NCBI GenBank assembly: GCA_000828835.1
Contig: AP014633.1
Location: 4,712,001-4,776,000, forward strand
Origin: Thioploca ingrica
GTDB taxonomy: Bacteria > Pseudomonadota > Gammaproteobacteria > Beggiatoales > Beggiatoaceae
Direction of reading: 5' to 3'
DNA: 64,000 nucleotides
The position numbers were made by a program, and so were the translations under genes. Below the pieces are notes generated by a model. It had not been told where the DNA came from, ran no database searches, and saw only the letters and a program-made list of their open reading frames with translations. The stretch's first letter is position 1. Each line of letters starts with the position of its first letter. Shown piece after piece: positions 45,057-54,700 of the stretch.

Positions 45057-45218
45057 AAAGATGCTGTGTTATTGGATCCAAAATTTTAATTATTATAAAG
45101 CCTCTTTGACAAAAACGTTAATTTGTAATTTGTGCTTGATTTGATCTATAGTTAGCTATAAAGTTTAATGTATAGTAATATCTTTACTCCTTAACTTAGT
45201 ATTTATAAACAAAAATAT

Positions 45219-46292
45219 ATGAGTATATTCAGTTTAAAACCGGATCCGGTGGTTGGTATCGATATCAGTTCAACCGCGGTGAAATTACTGGAATTAAGTC
45301 GCGCCGGTAAAGGTTATAAAGTTGAAACTTATGGCATAGAACCCCTGCCCGACAAAGCGATTGAGGACAAAAATATTCCCGAAGCGAGCATGGAAATAGT
45401 GGGTGATGCCATTAGTCGTTTGGTTAAACGGACTAGCCCTCGTGCCCAACATGCTGCGGTAGCGGTTGCCGGACCCTCGGTCATCACGAAAACGATTACT
45501 ATGGATGGTGGGATGTCCGACAACGATATGAAACAACAAATTGAATCTGATCCGACTACCTATTTGGGTCAAGAGATTGAGGAAATTAAATTTGATTTCC
45601 AAGTACTTGGTCCGAATGAAAAAGAACCCGAGCGTGTTGATATTTTGCTGGCAGCGGTTCGAAGTGAAACCCTTGAGCAACGCACGGCTGTTCTGGAATT
45701 AGCTAATTTGAAAACCAGAGTGGTTGATATAGAAAAATATGCACTGGAAAATGCCTTGGTAATGGTTGCACAAAATGATCCAGAAATTAATGAAAACGAA
45801 ATTATTGCCTTAGTTGAAGTGGGTGCGACTACGACCACCATCAATGTCCTCGCGGAAAAAAAAATCGTCTATACCCATGAAGAAATGTTCGGTGGGAGGC
45901 AATTGACTGAACAAATTCAAGGGCATTATGGTCTGAGCTATGAAGAAGCAAATTTGGCTAAACGGAATGGTGGACTTCCTGAAGATTATGAAGCCGAAGT
46001 TCTCCAACCCTTTAAAGAAGATATGGCACAACAAATTAGTCGTATGGTGCAATTTTACTATGCTGCTGCTAGTTATGGTACTTTATCACATGTGCTCATT
46101 GCTGGCGGATGTGCTTCTATTCCGGGAAGCATCGATGAAATCAATAAAAAAGTAGGTGGACACGTTAGCATTATCAACCCATTTGTAGGAATGTCAATTG
46201 CATCTCGTGTGAGTAAAAAAGCCTTAATGAACGATGCCCCAGCCTTAATGATTGCCTATGGCTTAGCGTTACGAACCTTTGATGAATATTAA
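45219..46292 (+). CDS. pilM: Type IV pilus assembly protein PilM
   Basis: This 357-residue actin-like ATPase forms the cytoplasmic ring of the pilus alignment subcomplex and binds the PilN N-terminus. VVGIDISSTAVKLLELS (about 11-27), LVEVGATTTTINVL and HVLIAGGCASIPG are the nucleotide-binding elements. It is the first gene of pilM-N-O-P-P-Q. A possible promoter with TATAAA lies about 60 bases upstream. Confidence 0.95.
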   Translation: MSIFSLKPDPVVGIDISSTAVKLLELSRAGKGYKVETYGIEPLPDKAIEDKNIPEASMEIVGDAISRLVKRTSPRAQHAAVAVAGPSVITKTITMDGGMSDNDMKQQIESDPTTYLGQEIEEIKFDFQVLGPNEKEPERVDILLAAVRSETLEQRTAVLELANLKTRVVDIEKYALENALVMVAQNDPEINENEIIALVEVGATTTTINVLAEKKIVYTHEEMFGGRQLTEQIQGHYGLSYEEANLAKRNGGLPEDYEAEVLQPFKEDMAQQISRMVQFYYAAASYGTLSHVLIAGGCASIPGSIDEINKKVGGHVSIINPFVGMSIASRVSKKALMNDAPALMIAYGLALRTFDEY

Positions 46293-46353
46293 CAGTAAGG
46301 GTTAAAGTAACCGCAAGGGTTGCGCCTACGATTGAATTACCGGAGAAAGAAAT

Positions 46354-47037
46354 ATGCCACGCATTAATCTATTACCTTGGCGTGATACGCTAAAAAAAGA
46401 ACGTGAAACTCGTTTTGGCATTATCACTGGTATTGCACTGGGGATTACCGGGCTCATTTTTTTTGGGATACATCTTTATATAGCAAATGCAATTAGTTAT
46501 CAAGAAAGTCGTAATAACTATTTAACCGAGCAGATTAAAGAAGCTGAGGCGAGAATCGCAGAAATTAAAGACCTGGAGCAGAAAAAAGAACGCTTAATCG
46601 AACGGATGAGTGTGATTCAAGAACTTGAAAAAAGTCGTCCTCAAGTTGTCCATTTATTTGATGAATTAGTCAAGCAAGTGCCTCCAGGCGTGTATTTCAC
46701 TAAAATGGAACAAAAAGGTGATAAGATTACTTTACAAGGGTCAGCACAATCCGACGCCCGGGTATCATCATTGATGTCTAATATAGAAACATCGCAATGG
46801 TTATCTCATCCCAAAATCTATCAAATTATTACTAAAGAACAACAGCAAGAGAAAGATAAAAAAGGAATGCGAGTGAGCGAGTTTAAACTAGAAGTTACCC
46901 AAACCGCGCCTAAATCTGAAACAGAAGCCACTCTAACCACACCGAAACCTGAAGCCGGAGCCACTCCAACCACACCGAAACCTGAAGCCGGAGCCACTCC
47001 AACCACACCGAAACCTGAACCGGAAAAGAAGCCATGA
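46354..47037 (+). CDS. pilN: Type IV pilus protein PilN
   Basis: The 227 residues start MPRINLLPWRD, the PilM-binding signature. A transmembrane helix (about 22-44), coiled coil (about 48-100) and ferredoxin-like periplasmic domain (about 105-180) follow. The C-terminal tail carries tandem 11-residue repeats of type PKPEAGATPTT (33-bp DNA repeats at 46928-47030), an unusual extension. It overlaps pilO by four bases (47034-47037). Confidence 0.94.
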   Translation: MPRINLLPWRDTLKKERETRFGIITGIALGITGLIFFGIHLYIANAISYQESRNNYLTEQIKEAEARIAEIKDLEQKKERLIERMSVIQELEKSRPQVVHLFDELVKQVPPGVYFTKMEQKGDKITLQGSAQSDARVSSLMSNIETSQWLSHPKIYQIITKEQQQEKDKKGMRVSEFKLEVTQTAPKSETEATLTTPKPEAGATPTTPKPEAGATPTTPKPEPEKKP

Positions 47038-47735
47038 AATTTGAAGAATTCAATAACTTAGATCCGCAAAATTTAGGTAATTGGCCAGTTCCAGTCAAGG
47101 CAGTGATTATTGCTTTAGCCTGTGCCGCTGCTTTAGGTGCTGGTTATTACTTTGATACTCAGAATCAACTGGTTGCGCTGACAGACATTACCAATAAGGA
47201 AGAAGAATTAAAAAAGGAATTTAAAGATAAACAATTTCAAGCGGCGGCTTTACCTAAACTTAAAGAACAATTAAACCAAATTGAAACGACTTTAGCCGAA
47301 TTATTAAAAAAATTACCGAATAAAGAACAAGTTGACGAATTAATTCGCGATATTTCTCAAACTGTGTTAGCCAGTGGTTTAAAATCAGAATTATTTGAAC
47401 CACAATATGATAAACAAACGACTGAAAAAGGACTTTACGAAAAGTTACCCATAAAATTGCAAATGAGTGGTGATTATCACTCATTTGGTAAATTTGTGAG
47501 TGGTGTAGCTGCACTACCTCGAATTGTCACTCAACATGATATTTCTATTACCCCACAAAATAAAGGAATGGAAAAAAAAGGCGAAAAAAATAAACAACTA
47601 TTAACCATGGAGATGACTGCCCAAGTTTATCGATATATCGAAGCTGAACCAGACAAGCCAGCAGACAAACCAGCAGAAGGAACCGCTAACAAACCAGCAG
47701 AAGGAACCGCTAAAAAAGATGAAACAACTAAGTAA
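47034..47735 (+). CDS. pilO: Type IV pilus protein PilO
   Basis: This 233-residue inner-membrane partner of PilN has one transmembrane helix (about 20-40), a coiled coil (about 50-95) and a periplasmic ferredoxin-like domain with SGDYHSFGKFVSGVAALPRI. The C-terminus has short repeats (KPAEGTANKPAEGTAK), echoing the tail of PilN, so both proteins gained low-complexity tails. A family 1 mobile element separates it from pilP. Confidence 0.94.
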   Translation: MKFEEFNNLDPQNLGNWPVPVKAVIIALACAAALGAGYYFDTQNQLVALTDITNKEEELKKEFKDKQFQAAALPKLKEQLNQIETTLAELLKKLPNKEQVDELIRDISQTVLASGLKSELFEPQYDKQTTEKGLYEKLPIKLQMSGDYHSFGKFVSGVAALPRIVTQHDISITPQNKGMEKKGEKNKQLLTMEMTAQVYRYIEAEPDKPADKPAEGTANKPAEGTAKKDETTK

Positions 47736-47773
47736 CTTACTTAGCTCCTAAGTATCAAGGAGGGGCGGGGGGT

Positions 47774-47928
47774 CAATGCCATTAAGTTAAGAGTTTTTCT
47801 CCCCCTCCTTACTAAGGAGGGGGTTGGGGGGGTGGTAGTTAACCAATTGAATAATAGAAACTTTATTAACCACCCCCGGCCCCTCCTTGCCAAGGAGGGG
47901 AGAAACTTTCCTTAACTTAATGGCATTG
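47774..47928. mobile_element. Family 1 MITE-like element with 11-bp target duplication
   Basis: The 155-bp element has perfect 18-bp inverted ends (CAATGCCATTAAGTTAAG / CTTAACTTAATGGCATTG). It is flanked by the direct repeat GGGCGGGGGGT at 47763-47773 and 47929-47939. No coding frame. It lies between pilO and pilP and contains long G/C stems. Confidence 0.8.
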
Positions 47929-48015
47929 GGGCGGGGGGTGGTTGCATCCGGTGAATAAGTAATACAATTAACCAGAAATTTAATAAATAACAGTCCGTTG
48001 CTAGGAGAAATAACG

Positions 48016-48606
48016 ATGAAAAACGCTAACAGTTTATGTTCAAAGTATTGTTATTACCTAATTTATATTGGATTATTAACTTCATTACTCACGGCTTGTA
48101 GTAGTACTGATATGACTGATCTAGAAGAGTATGTTGCGCAAATCAAGAAACAGGAAAATCCTCGGGTTGATTCAATTCCCGATTTTGGGGATATTCCCAG
48201 TTATTTTTATGAAGCACAACACCTGCGCGATCCCTTTGAACCGTTGATAGATAACCAAAAGCCAACTTTGTTAGCGACTGGTGAAGGCAAACAGAAAGAA
48301 GATTGCCCCAGTCCTGAAGACTCTCATCGGGTACGCGTTGGCATAGAATTAATACCTATAGATGCTTTACAAATGGTTGGAACCTTAGAAACCAAGGACC
48401 CACAAGGTCATCCTACCCTGTGGGCGTTGGTAGTTTCCAAAAGCGATGGGACGATTTATCGAGTCAAACAAGGTGATTATATGGGCAATAATTACGGCCA
48501 AATTATTAATATTTCTGAAGAAGAAATTGAAATAGCAGAACAAGTCCCTGACAATGAAGGCTGTTGGAGAGAAAATCTGACTAAGATTAGCTTATTTAGT
48601 AGTTAA
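48016..48606 (+). CDS. pilP: Type IV pilus lipoprotein PilP, copy 1
   Basis: About 196 residues. The start is set at ATG 48016 because AGGAG lies eight bases upstream; an upstream in-frame TTG lacks a site. The lipobox LLTAC gives lipid-anchored Cys28. A disordered stretch is followed by the HQ-type beta domain (LRDPFEPL, then DALQMVGTLETK and YRVKQGDYMGNNYGQIINI), which binds the PilNO dimer and PilQ. A very similar second copy follows after a mobile element. Confidence 0.92.
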   Translation: MKNANSLCSKYCYYLIYIGLLTSLLTACSSTDMTDLEEYVAQIKKQENPRVDSIPDFGDIPSYFYEAQHLRDPFEPLIDNQKPTLLATGEGKQKEDCPSPEDSHRVRVGIELIPIDALQMVGTLETKDPQGHPTLWALVVSKSDGTIYRVKQGDYMGNNYGQIINISEEEIEIAEQVPDNEGCWRENLTKISLFSS

Positions 48607-48614
48607 AATTAATC

Positions 48615-48818
48615 GTGTTGGAGTGCAAGCTGGGCTGGCTCGAACCGGCGGGCAAAGCCTCACTGCCATTAAGTTAAAACTGGTTACTTCCCCCTTTGAA
48701 AAAGGGGGATTGAGGGGGATTTTTAGATCTCAACCCCTTAAATCCCCCCTTGCCCCCCGTTTTCAAAGGGGGGAATTCTTAACTTAATGGTATTGAGGCA
48801 AAGCCTGCACTCCAACAC
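48615..48818. repeat. GTGTTGGAGTGCA hairpin split by a mobile element
   Basis: GTGTTGGAGTGCA (48615-48627) is the perfect inverse of TGCACTCCAACAC (48806-48818). Removing the element at 48661-48795 and one 11-bp duplication brings the arms to within about 32 bases, restoring a hairpin like that at 9547-9576. Confidence 0.7.
48661..48795. mobile_element. Family 1 MITE-like element with 11-bp target duplication
   Basis: The ends are CACTGCCATTAAGTTAA and TTAACTTAATGGTATTG. The flanking direct repeat is GGGCAAAGCCT (48650-48660) versus AGGCAAAGCCT (48796-48806), 10 of 11 identical. The inside has the CCCCCTTTGAAAAAGGGGG stem. It separates the two pilP genes. Confidence 0.78.
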
Positions 48819-48894
48819 CACTCACTTTTAATGCGGTTAACCGATTATCTATAAATTAACTTATTGAATCTTTGCTCCGCTAGGAGGAATGAAT

Positions 48895-49464
48895 ATGATA
48901 ACTCATCCTAATTTATACTCATATTACCTCAGTTGTATTGGATTATTAGCTCTATTACTTAACGCCTGTAGTGATTCCAATCAAACTGATTTAGAAGAAT
49001 ATGTTGATGAAACCCAAAAAGCGGGCAATCCTCATGTTGACCCGCTTCCACCGATTGAACCCATTTCTAATTACTTTTATGAACCCAATGGACTCAGAGA
49101 TCCTTTTGAACCAATTATGCCGACGGAACTAGAACCACCGCCACCACCTCCCGTACCTTGTCGCCCGCTTAACATTAATCGCGTGCGTACTGGTTTAGAA
49201 TTAATGCCACTGGATGCTTTAACCCTGTCTGGAACCATAGAAACGAAGGATTCTCAAGGTCATCCTACGTTATGGGCACTCGTGGAATCCAAAAGTGACC
49301 CTGTCACCATTTATCGAGTCAAACAAGGCGATTATATGGGAAATAATTATGGCCAAATTATCAATATTTCTAATGAAAAAATTGAAGTGTTAGAACAAAT
49401 TCCAGATACTGAAAGCTGTTGGCAAGAAAATCTTGTCACCATCAGCTTGTTAGCTGACCAATGA
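48895..49464 (+). CDS. pilP: Type IV pilus lipoprotein PilP, copy 2
   Basis: About 189 residues. ATG at 48895 is preferred over 48889 because AGGAGG (48882-48887) is then seven bases away. The lipobox LLNAC anchors the protein. The C-terminal half is nearly the same as copy 1 (ETKDSQGHPTLWALVESKSD; YRVKQGDYMGNNYGQIINI), while the linker is different and has a Pro run (EPPPPPPVPC). A tandem duplication followed by divergence fits. PilQ starts 21 bases after the stop. Confidence 0.9.
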   Translation: MITHPNLYSYYLSCIGLLALLLNACSDSNQTDLEEYVDETQKAGNPHVDPLPPIEPISNYFYEPNGLRDPFEPIMPTELEPPPPPPVPCRPLNINRVRTGLELMPLDALTLSGTIETKDSQGHPTLWALVESKSDPVTIYRVKQGDYMGNNYGQIINISNEKIEVLEQIPDTESCWQENLVTISLLADQ

Positions 49465-49485
49465 TAAAATTAAGGATATGGTTCT

Positions 49486-51645
49486 ATGAAGACAATCACC
49501 TTATGCTTTAGTAAAAAAATGACCCTCGCTTGGCTGTTGTTGCTATCACCACTGGCTATGGCAGTAAACGGTTCTAATCGCCTAGAACAGATGGATTTTT
49601 CTACATTACCCGGTAATCGAGTCCAAGTACAGTTAACTTTTGCGGAATTGGCTCAAAATCCCATTAGCTTTTCAACCGATAATCCAGCGCGCATTGTCCT
49701 TGATTTTCCCAATACTGCACTAGGGTTGAGAAAGAAATCGCAACCTATCGGTGTTGGGGTAGTACAAGGTGCTAGCGCTGTAGAAACCGAAGATCGCAGT
49801 CGGGTAGTCGTTAATTTGGTGCGGATGGTACCCTTTAATATTGAAGTCATGGGTAAACGAATTCTGGTAGCGTTGGATAATCAAGGTTCCCAAACGCTCG
49901 TTTCTTCACCGGATAAGGCATCCGATCTGACTGAGAGTAATCTTACAACTCAGGCGGTTTCACCCCGACCAAAGGCTCCAGTGAAATCGATGGAACCACA
50001 AATACAAAATATTGAATTTCGCCGTACCAACGAGGGTGCTGGACGTGTCGAAATTACTTTATCCGATCCCACCATTGAAGTAGATATTCAGCAAGAAGGT
50101 GAAAATGTGGTGGTAAAATTTACGAATGCTCAATTATCCTCTCGTTTAGATAGACGTTTAGATGTCGTCGATTTTTCCACGCCAATTAGCTTTATTGATA
50201 CTTTTCCGGTTGGCGCTGATGTGCGGATGAATATTACCATCAGTAATAAAGCCGAATACCATGCCTATCAAACCGATAATATCTATGTCGTTGAAGTCAA
50301 TGAAAAAATAGAATTACCCAAAGAAGAAGAAACCAAAATAGAAGAACGAACTTATGAAGGACAATTAGTTTCTTTTAACTTTCAAAATATTGATGTACGG
50401 GCTGCTTTATCATTACTATTTGACTTACCCGGCGTTAACTTTAACATGGTAGCCGGTGATAACGTGGGCGGTAATATCACTTTGCGCTTGAAAAATATTC
50501 CGTGGGACCAAGCCCTTGATATTATCCTCGAAGCCAGAGGACTGGGGATGCGTAAAGTGGGCAATGTCGTTATGGTCGATTTAAAAGAGAATATTGATAA
50601 ACGTAAACAAACTGAATTAGAATCGCAAAAGAAAATTAAAGAACTAGAACCACTTCGCACCGAATTTATTACTATCAATTATGCTAAAGCGGATGATTTA
50701 GAAAAATTACTGAAAACGGCTGGACAACATTCTTTCTTATCCGACCGGGGTAACGTGTCTGTGGACAAGAGAACGAATACGCTTATTATTCAAGATACTA
50801 TAGCAAAAATTGCGGAAATACGCCAGTTAATCACTTCTTTAGATACCCCAGTGCGCCAAGTTTTGATTGAATCAAGGATAGTCATTGCAAGTAGTGATTT
50901 TAGTAGAGATTTGGGTGTTAAATTTGGATACAGTGCTAATGAGGCTCTAGGACATAGCAATGGTGTTGTATTCGGTGGTAAAACACCAGGGGATACAACT
51001 TTCTCGGGTAATACTGGATTCAATAGTGGTAATACTGAGACTAGGGGACCTGAAAATTATATCGTGAGTTTACCAGCATTAGGATCGAGTGGGACACCCG
51101 CTTCGGTGGGATTAGCCATTGGTAAAATTGGTAGTTACTTATTACAATTAGAACTTTCTGCTATGCAAAATGAAAATAAAGGAGAGGTTGTTTCTAACCC
51201 GCGAGTAATTACGGGTAACCAACAAGAGGCTGTTATTACTCAAGGTACAGAGATTGGCTACGTACCACAAGTAACCGGCATTGGTGCACCTGCTCAAGCG
51301 CAATTTAAACAAGCTACTTTAGAACTCAAAGTAACACCGCAAATTACGCCAGATGATAGAATTAATCTTGATCTAGCTGTAAAAAAGGATTCTCAATTAG
51401 GATCTCTTTTAGGCATACCTAGTATTGCTACTCGTTCAGTCAAAACTAATGTCTTGGTTGATAATGGTGAAACCATAATATTAGGTGGTGTTTATGAAAA
51501 GGATGCCAGCAATACCTTGACTCGTGTCCCATTTCTTTCTGATTTACCTTTAGTAGGTAATCTTTTTAAAAGTCGTAGCAATCAAGAAAAACAATCAGAA
51601 CTCCTCATTTTTATCACACCGAAGATTTTAAAGGAAACCACCTAG
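49486..51645 (+). CDS. pilQ: Type IV pilus secretin PilQ
   Basis: This outer-membrane secretin ring lets the pilus out. It has 719 residues with a signal peptide (about 1-27). Two AMIN-type glycan-binding domains (about 35-135 and 165-275) precede an STN/N0 domain (about 290-370), an N1 domain (about 390-460) and the secretin barrel (about 525-715: QVLIESRIVIASS, GEVVSNPRVIT, TEIGYVPQ, ETIILGGVYEKD). Full length. The Ig-repeat lipoprotein follows after a 92-base repeat. Confidence 0.96.
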   Translation: MKTITLCFSKKMTLAWLLLLSPLAMAVNGSNRLEQMDFSTLPGNRVQVQLTFAELAQNPISFSTDNPARIVLDFPNTALGLRKKSQPIGVGVVQGASAVETEDRSRVVVNLVRMVPFNIEVMGKRILVALDNQGSQTLVSSPDKASDLTESNLTTQAVSPRPKAPVKSMEPQIQNIEFRRTNEGAGRVEITLSDPTIEVDIQQEGENVVVKFTNAQLSSRLDRRLDVVDFSTPISFIDTFPVGADVRMNITISNKAEYHAYQTDNIYVVEVNEKIELPKEEETKIEERTYEGQLVSFNFQNIDVRAALSLLFDLPGVNFNMVAGDNVGGNITLRLKNIPWDQALDIILEARGLGMRKVGNVVMVDLKENIDKRKQTELESQKKIKELEPLRTEFITINYAKADDLEKLLKTAGQHSFLSDRGNVSVDKRTNTLIIQDTIAKIAEIRQLITSLDTPVRQVLIESRIVIASSDFSRDLGVKFGYSANEALGHSNGVVFGGKTPGDTTFSGNTGFNSGNTETRGPENYIVSLPALGSSGTPASVGLAIGKIGSYLLQLELSAMQNENKGEVVSNPRVITGNQQEAVITQGTEIGYVPQVTGIGAPAQAQFKQATLELKVTPQITPDDRINLDLAVKKDSQLGSLLGIPSIATRSVKTNVLVDNGETIILGGVYEKDASNTLTRVPFLSDLPLVGNLFKSRSNQEKQSELLIFITPKILKETT

Positions 51646-51647
51646 AT

Positions 51648-51756
51648 TCGTAGGGGAAACCCTTGCGGTTGCCCTGATATTCAATAAATGTTAATTAATA
51701 ACTAATTACTGATACCTGAAAAGGGCAACCGCAAGAATTGCCCCTACGGTTAACTA
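51648..51756. repeat. Inverted repeat GTAGGGGAAACCC...GGGCAACCGCAAG...CCCCTAC
   Basis: TAGGGGAAACCCTTGCGGTT, then GCCCT, and the inverse AGGGCAACCGCAAGAATTGC, then CCCTA, face each other 60 bases apart between pilQ and the Ig-repeat gene. Relatives are at 46302-46335 (after pilM), 4112-4140 and 59971-60000. Confidence 0.6.
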
Positions 51757-51779
51757 ATTACTGCAAAGGGATAAAATTA

Positions 51780-54700
51780 ATGATAAAACATTTTTTCAGC
51801 CGCTGGCTGATATTTATATTTTTCATACTGAGTCTATTAACTGCCTGTGGCGGTGGTGATGAACCCAGTAATATGTTAACGAGTACTTATAGACCTCCAG
51901 TATCCACCACACCAACTACACCAACTAATGAAACTTTGCCTATCCAATTTAGAATTATTGACCAGCAAAGTAATCAACAACTTATTCCTAGTGGTGGTCG
52001 GACCACCATTAAAAGAACCGCTGTTTACGCCGCTGAGCCCAAAGATACCGGAGAAATTGCGCCGCTTATTCCGCTTAACATTTCGCTTCATCCACCCGGT
52101 GCAGCAAAATTAGAAGATGCACCTAAATTTACCGATAAAGATGGCAATTTAATTTTCACGGTTAGTGATCCCGGTAGTGAAAATATCACGGTCAATATCA
52201 GTGGTAGAGACACTGCGCAACGAGGATTTGATATTCAGCTTTATTTTGGAGCCACAGCGACTGCTGATGTCATTCAAAGCACTTCAACCGCCAATGGTTC
52301 TATACCAACGATTATTAGAGTTGTCGCTCATGATTGGAAAGGAGCACCGATTAGGGGTATTCCAGTCGAATTAGCTTTTCCACCGAATTCTTCTGCTACA
52401 ACTTATCCTCTTTCTAGTGATGATTCTAGTTGTACTCATAACACCGGTTTGGATATGAAGAGTGATCCAGACTACTTTTTGAAGGTGCCAGCAACGGTTA
52501 TTGCACCCACAACCTCCACTGGGGAACTTTGCATTGGAATTGTTGATATGGTCCCAGAAACGCTCAAAGTCACCCCAATTGTCGGTGGCTTGACCATTGG
52601 AACCTATTCGCTTGATTTTAGAACCGGGACGATTGCAACGGGAGAAGCCATAACGCCTGAAATCATCGTTAAAAGTAATAATGTTTCAGCCGATGGGGTT
52701 ACCACAGCAAAATTAATCGTTTTGGCGCGAAATGATGTCACGAAATCACCGATTCCTAACGTTCCTATTCGGATTTATAGTGACTCGATCACCGCTCAGT
52801 TAAAAATAGGTGGAGAATTGCAAACGTTTTCGATAACTGGTAATACTGGCGCATCGGGTTATATTGAACTCACCGTGACTGATACCATTGCTGAAACGGT
52901 GAACCTCACTGCAGTTACAACGAGTGGTGAGACCGTAGCCAATGCGACTCAAGCTATTATTTTTACGACGGGCGAGTCAGCTACTGGCATAAAACCAACC
53001 ACAATTACTCTAGACAAGCCGATACCTGAAAAAGCAGAAGCGAATGGTCAAAGTTCGATTAGCCTAGTCGGTCAAATTACGAGTAAAATTTCTGCAGAAG
53101 CGACAGAAGAAGTACCGGTCGCTGATTTTCCAGTGAGTATTTTAGTTAGTGGTGGCTCTGCTAAAATGACCATTGCCAATGATGGCAAAACTAATGAAGC
53201 CGGCTTCTTTGTCGTTACTTTTACCGATACCGTTGTCGAGCAATTTACCGCTAGAGCCGTTGCTGGAACAGTCAGTAGTAGCTCAGAAAAGATTGAATTT
53301 ACCGCTGTTGCTGCTCAACCAACGGTACCAGGAGAAACGCCCACAGTCGTAGTTGTACCCGCTACGGTTACCTTGATTGCTTCACCGCCAACCCAAATAG
53401 CCGATGGTACAGCCAAAATTACGTTAGTTGCGAGAGTCCGTGACAACAGAAATATACCACTAAAAGATGCTCAGGTAGAAATAACTGCGGACAGTGACAC
53501 CTCACCGATCATTTTTGATAAGACTCAACAAGCTACCGATGCCGGTGGCAGTGCCACTTTTACAGCAACCAGTACAGCCGTCGGTGAATTCACGGTTACG
53601 GTTCAAGCTTGGGTAGTCGATAAAAACAATCAATTGGTAGGTAGTCCAGTCCGTAATTCCCGTTCAATTACTTTTGTTAGTGCCGATACTCCAGTAACCA
53701 ACTTGAACATTGAGAGTATAACCGACGATTATCAAAAGGCGACGGGTAAAGATGCCATTAAAGTCAAAGTCTCTGCCAAAAATGATCGGGGTCAACCGGT
53801 AAAGAATGCACCCATTGTGGTCCAACTCTCCGCTGGAGAAGAAACTAAAGCCATTCCAGCAAAAGGCTTTACCGGTGATGATGGCTCTTTTGAAACCGCG
53901 ATTACGTCTACTCGAGCCGGCAAAGTTGGCGTTAGCTTTGCGGTTGAACAAACTTCAGTCACCACTTCACCAACCACGATTAATTTTGTTGCCACTGACA
54001 GTACTGTACCCGGTGGAGGTCCTCCCGTAAGCCAGATTGATTTAAAAGTTGAAAATAATAACCAACCCGCAGATGGTCAGTCTAAGATAACTTTAATCGT
54101 AATCCCTCGTGATGCGCAAAATACGCCGCTGTTTGGTAAAGAAGTCGTCTTGTTTACCAATGCGCAGCAAGAGATTGGCTTCGATAACGCGGCGGGAAAA
54201 ACGAATGAATTGGGTGAATTTCGCACAACTATAACGAGTGCCAAACCGCAATCATTTCAAGTCACAGCAGCACTCAAAGGTCAAACCGCTCCGATAACGA
54301 CCCAAACCTTAACTTTTGTAGCACCGGCACCGGCTACCAGTGCGGTTATTGATTTCCAAATATTGAATGATAATCAACCGGCTAATAATGAATCAGAGAG
54401 TATCTTGGTAGTCACTGTTAAGGCAGCGAATGGGACGCCCGTAAAAGATGCAGCAGTGAAATTTCTGGCTGACGATCCGAATTTAAAAATTGGCGAAGGC
54501 AAAACCAATGAGATTGGAGAATTTCGGGTTGCAGTTAAACATAATGTCCCAGGTACTTTTAGAATAATCCCAGTAGTGGATACTATTCCAGGTACGCCTA
54601 AATATATTACCTTTACCCCACTTGCTGGTGCCGTCATCCCAGCGAGCATTCAGTTAGAGGTTATCGGCGACGCTCAAAAACCGGCGGATGGTCAAGCAGC

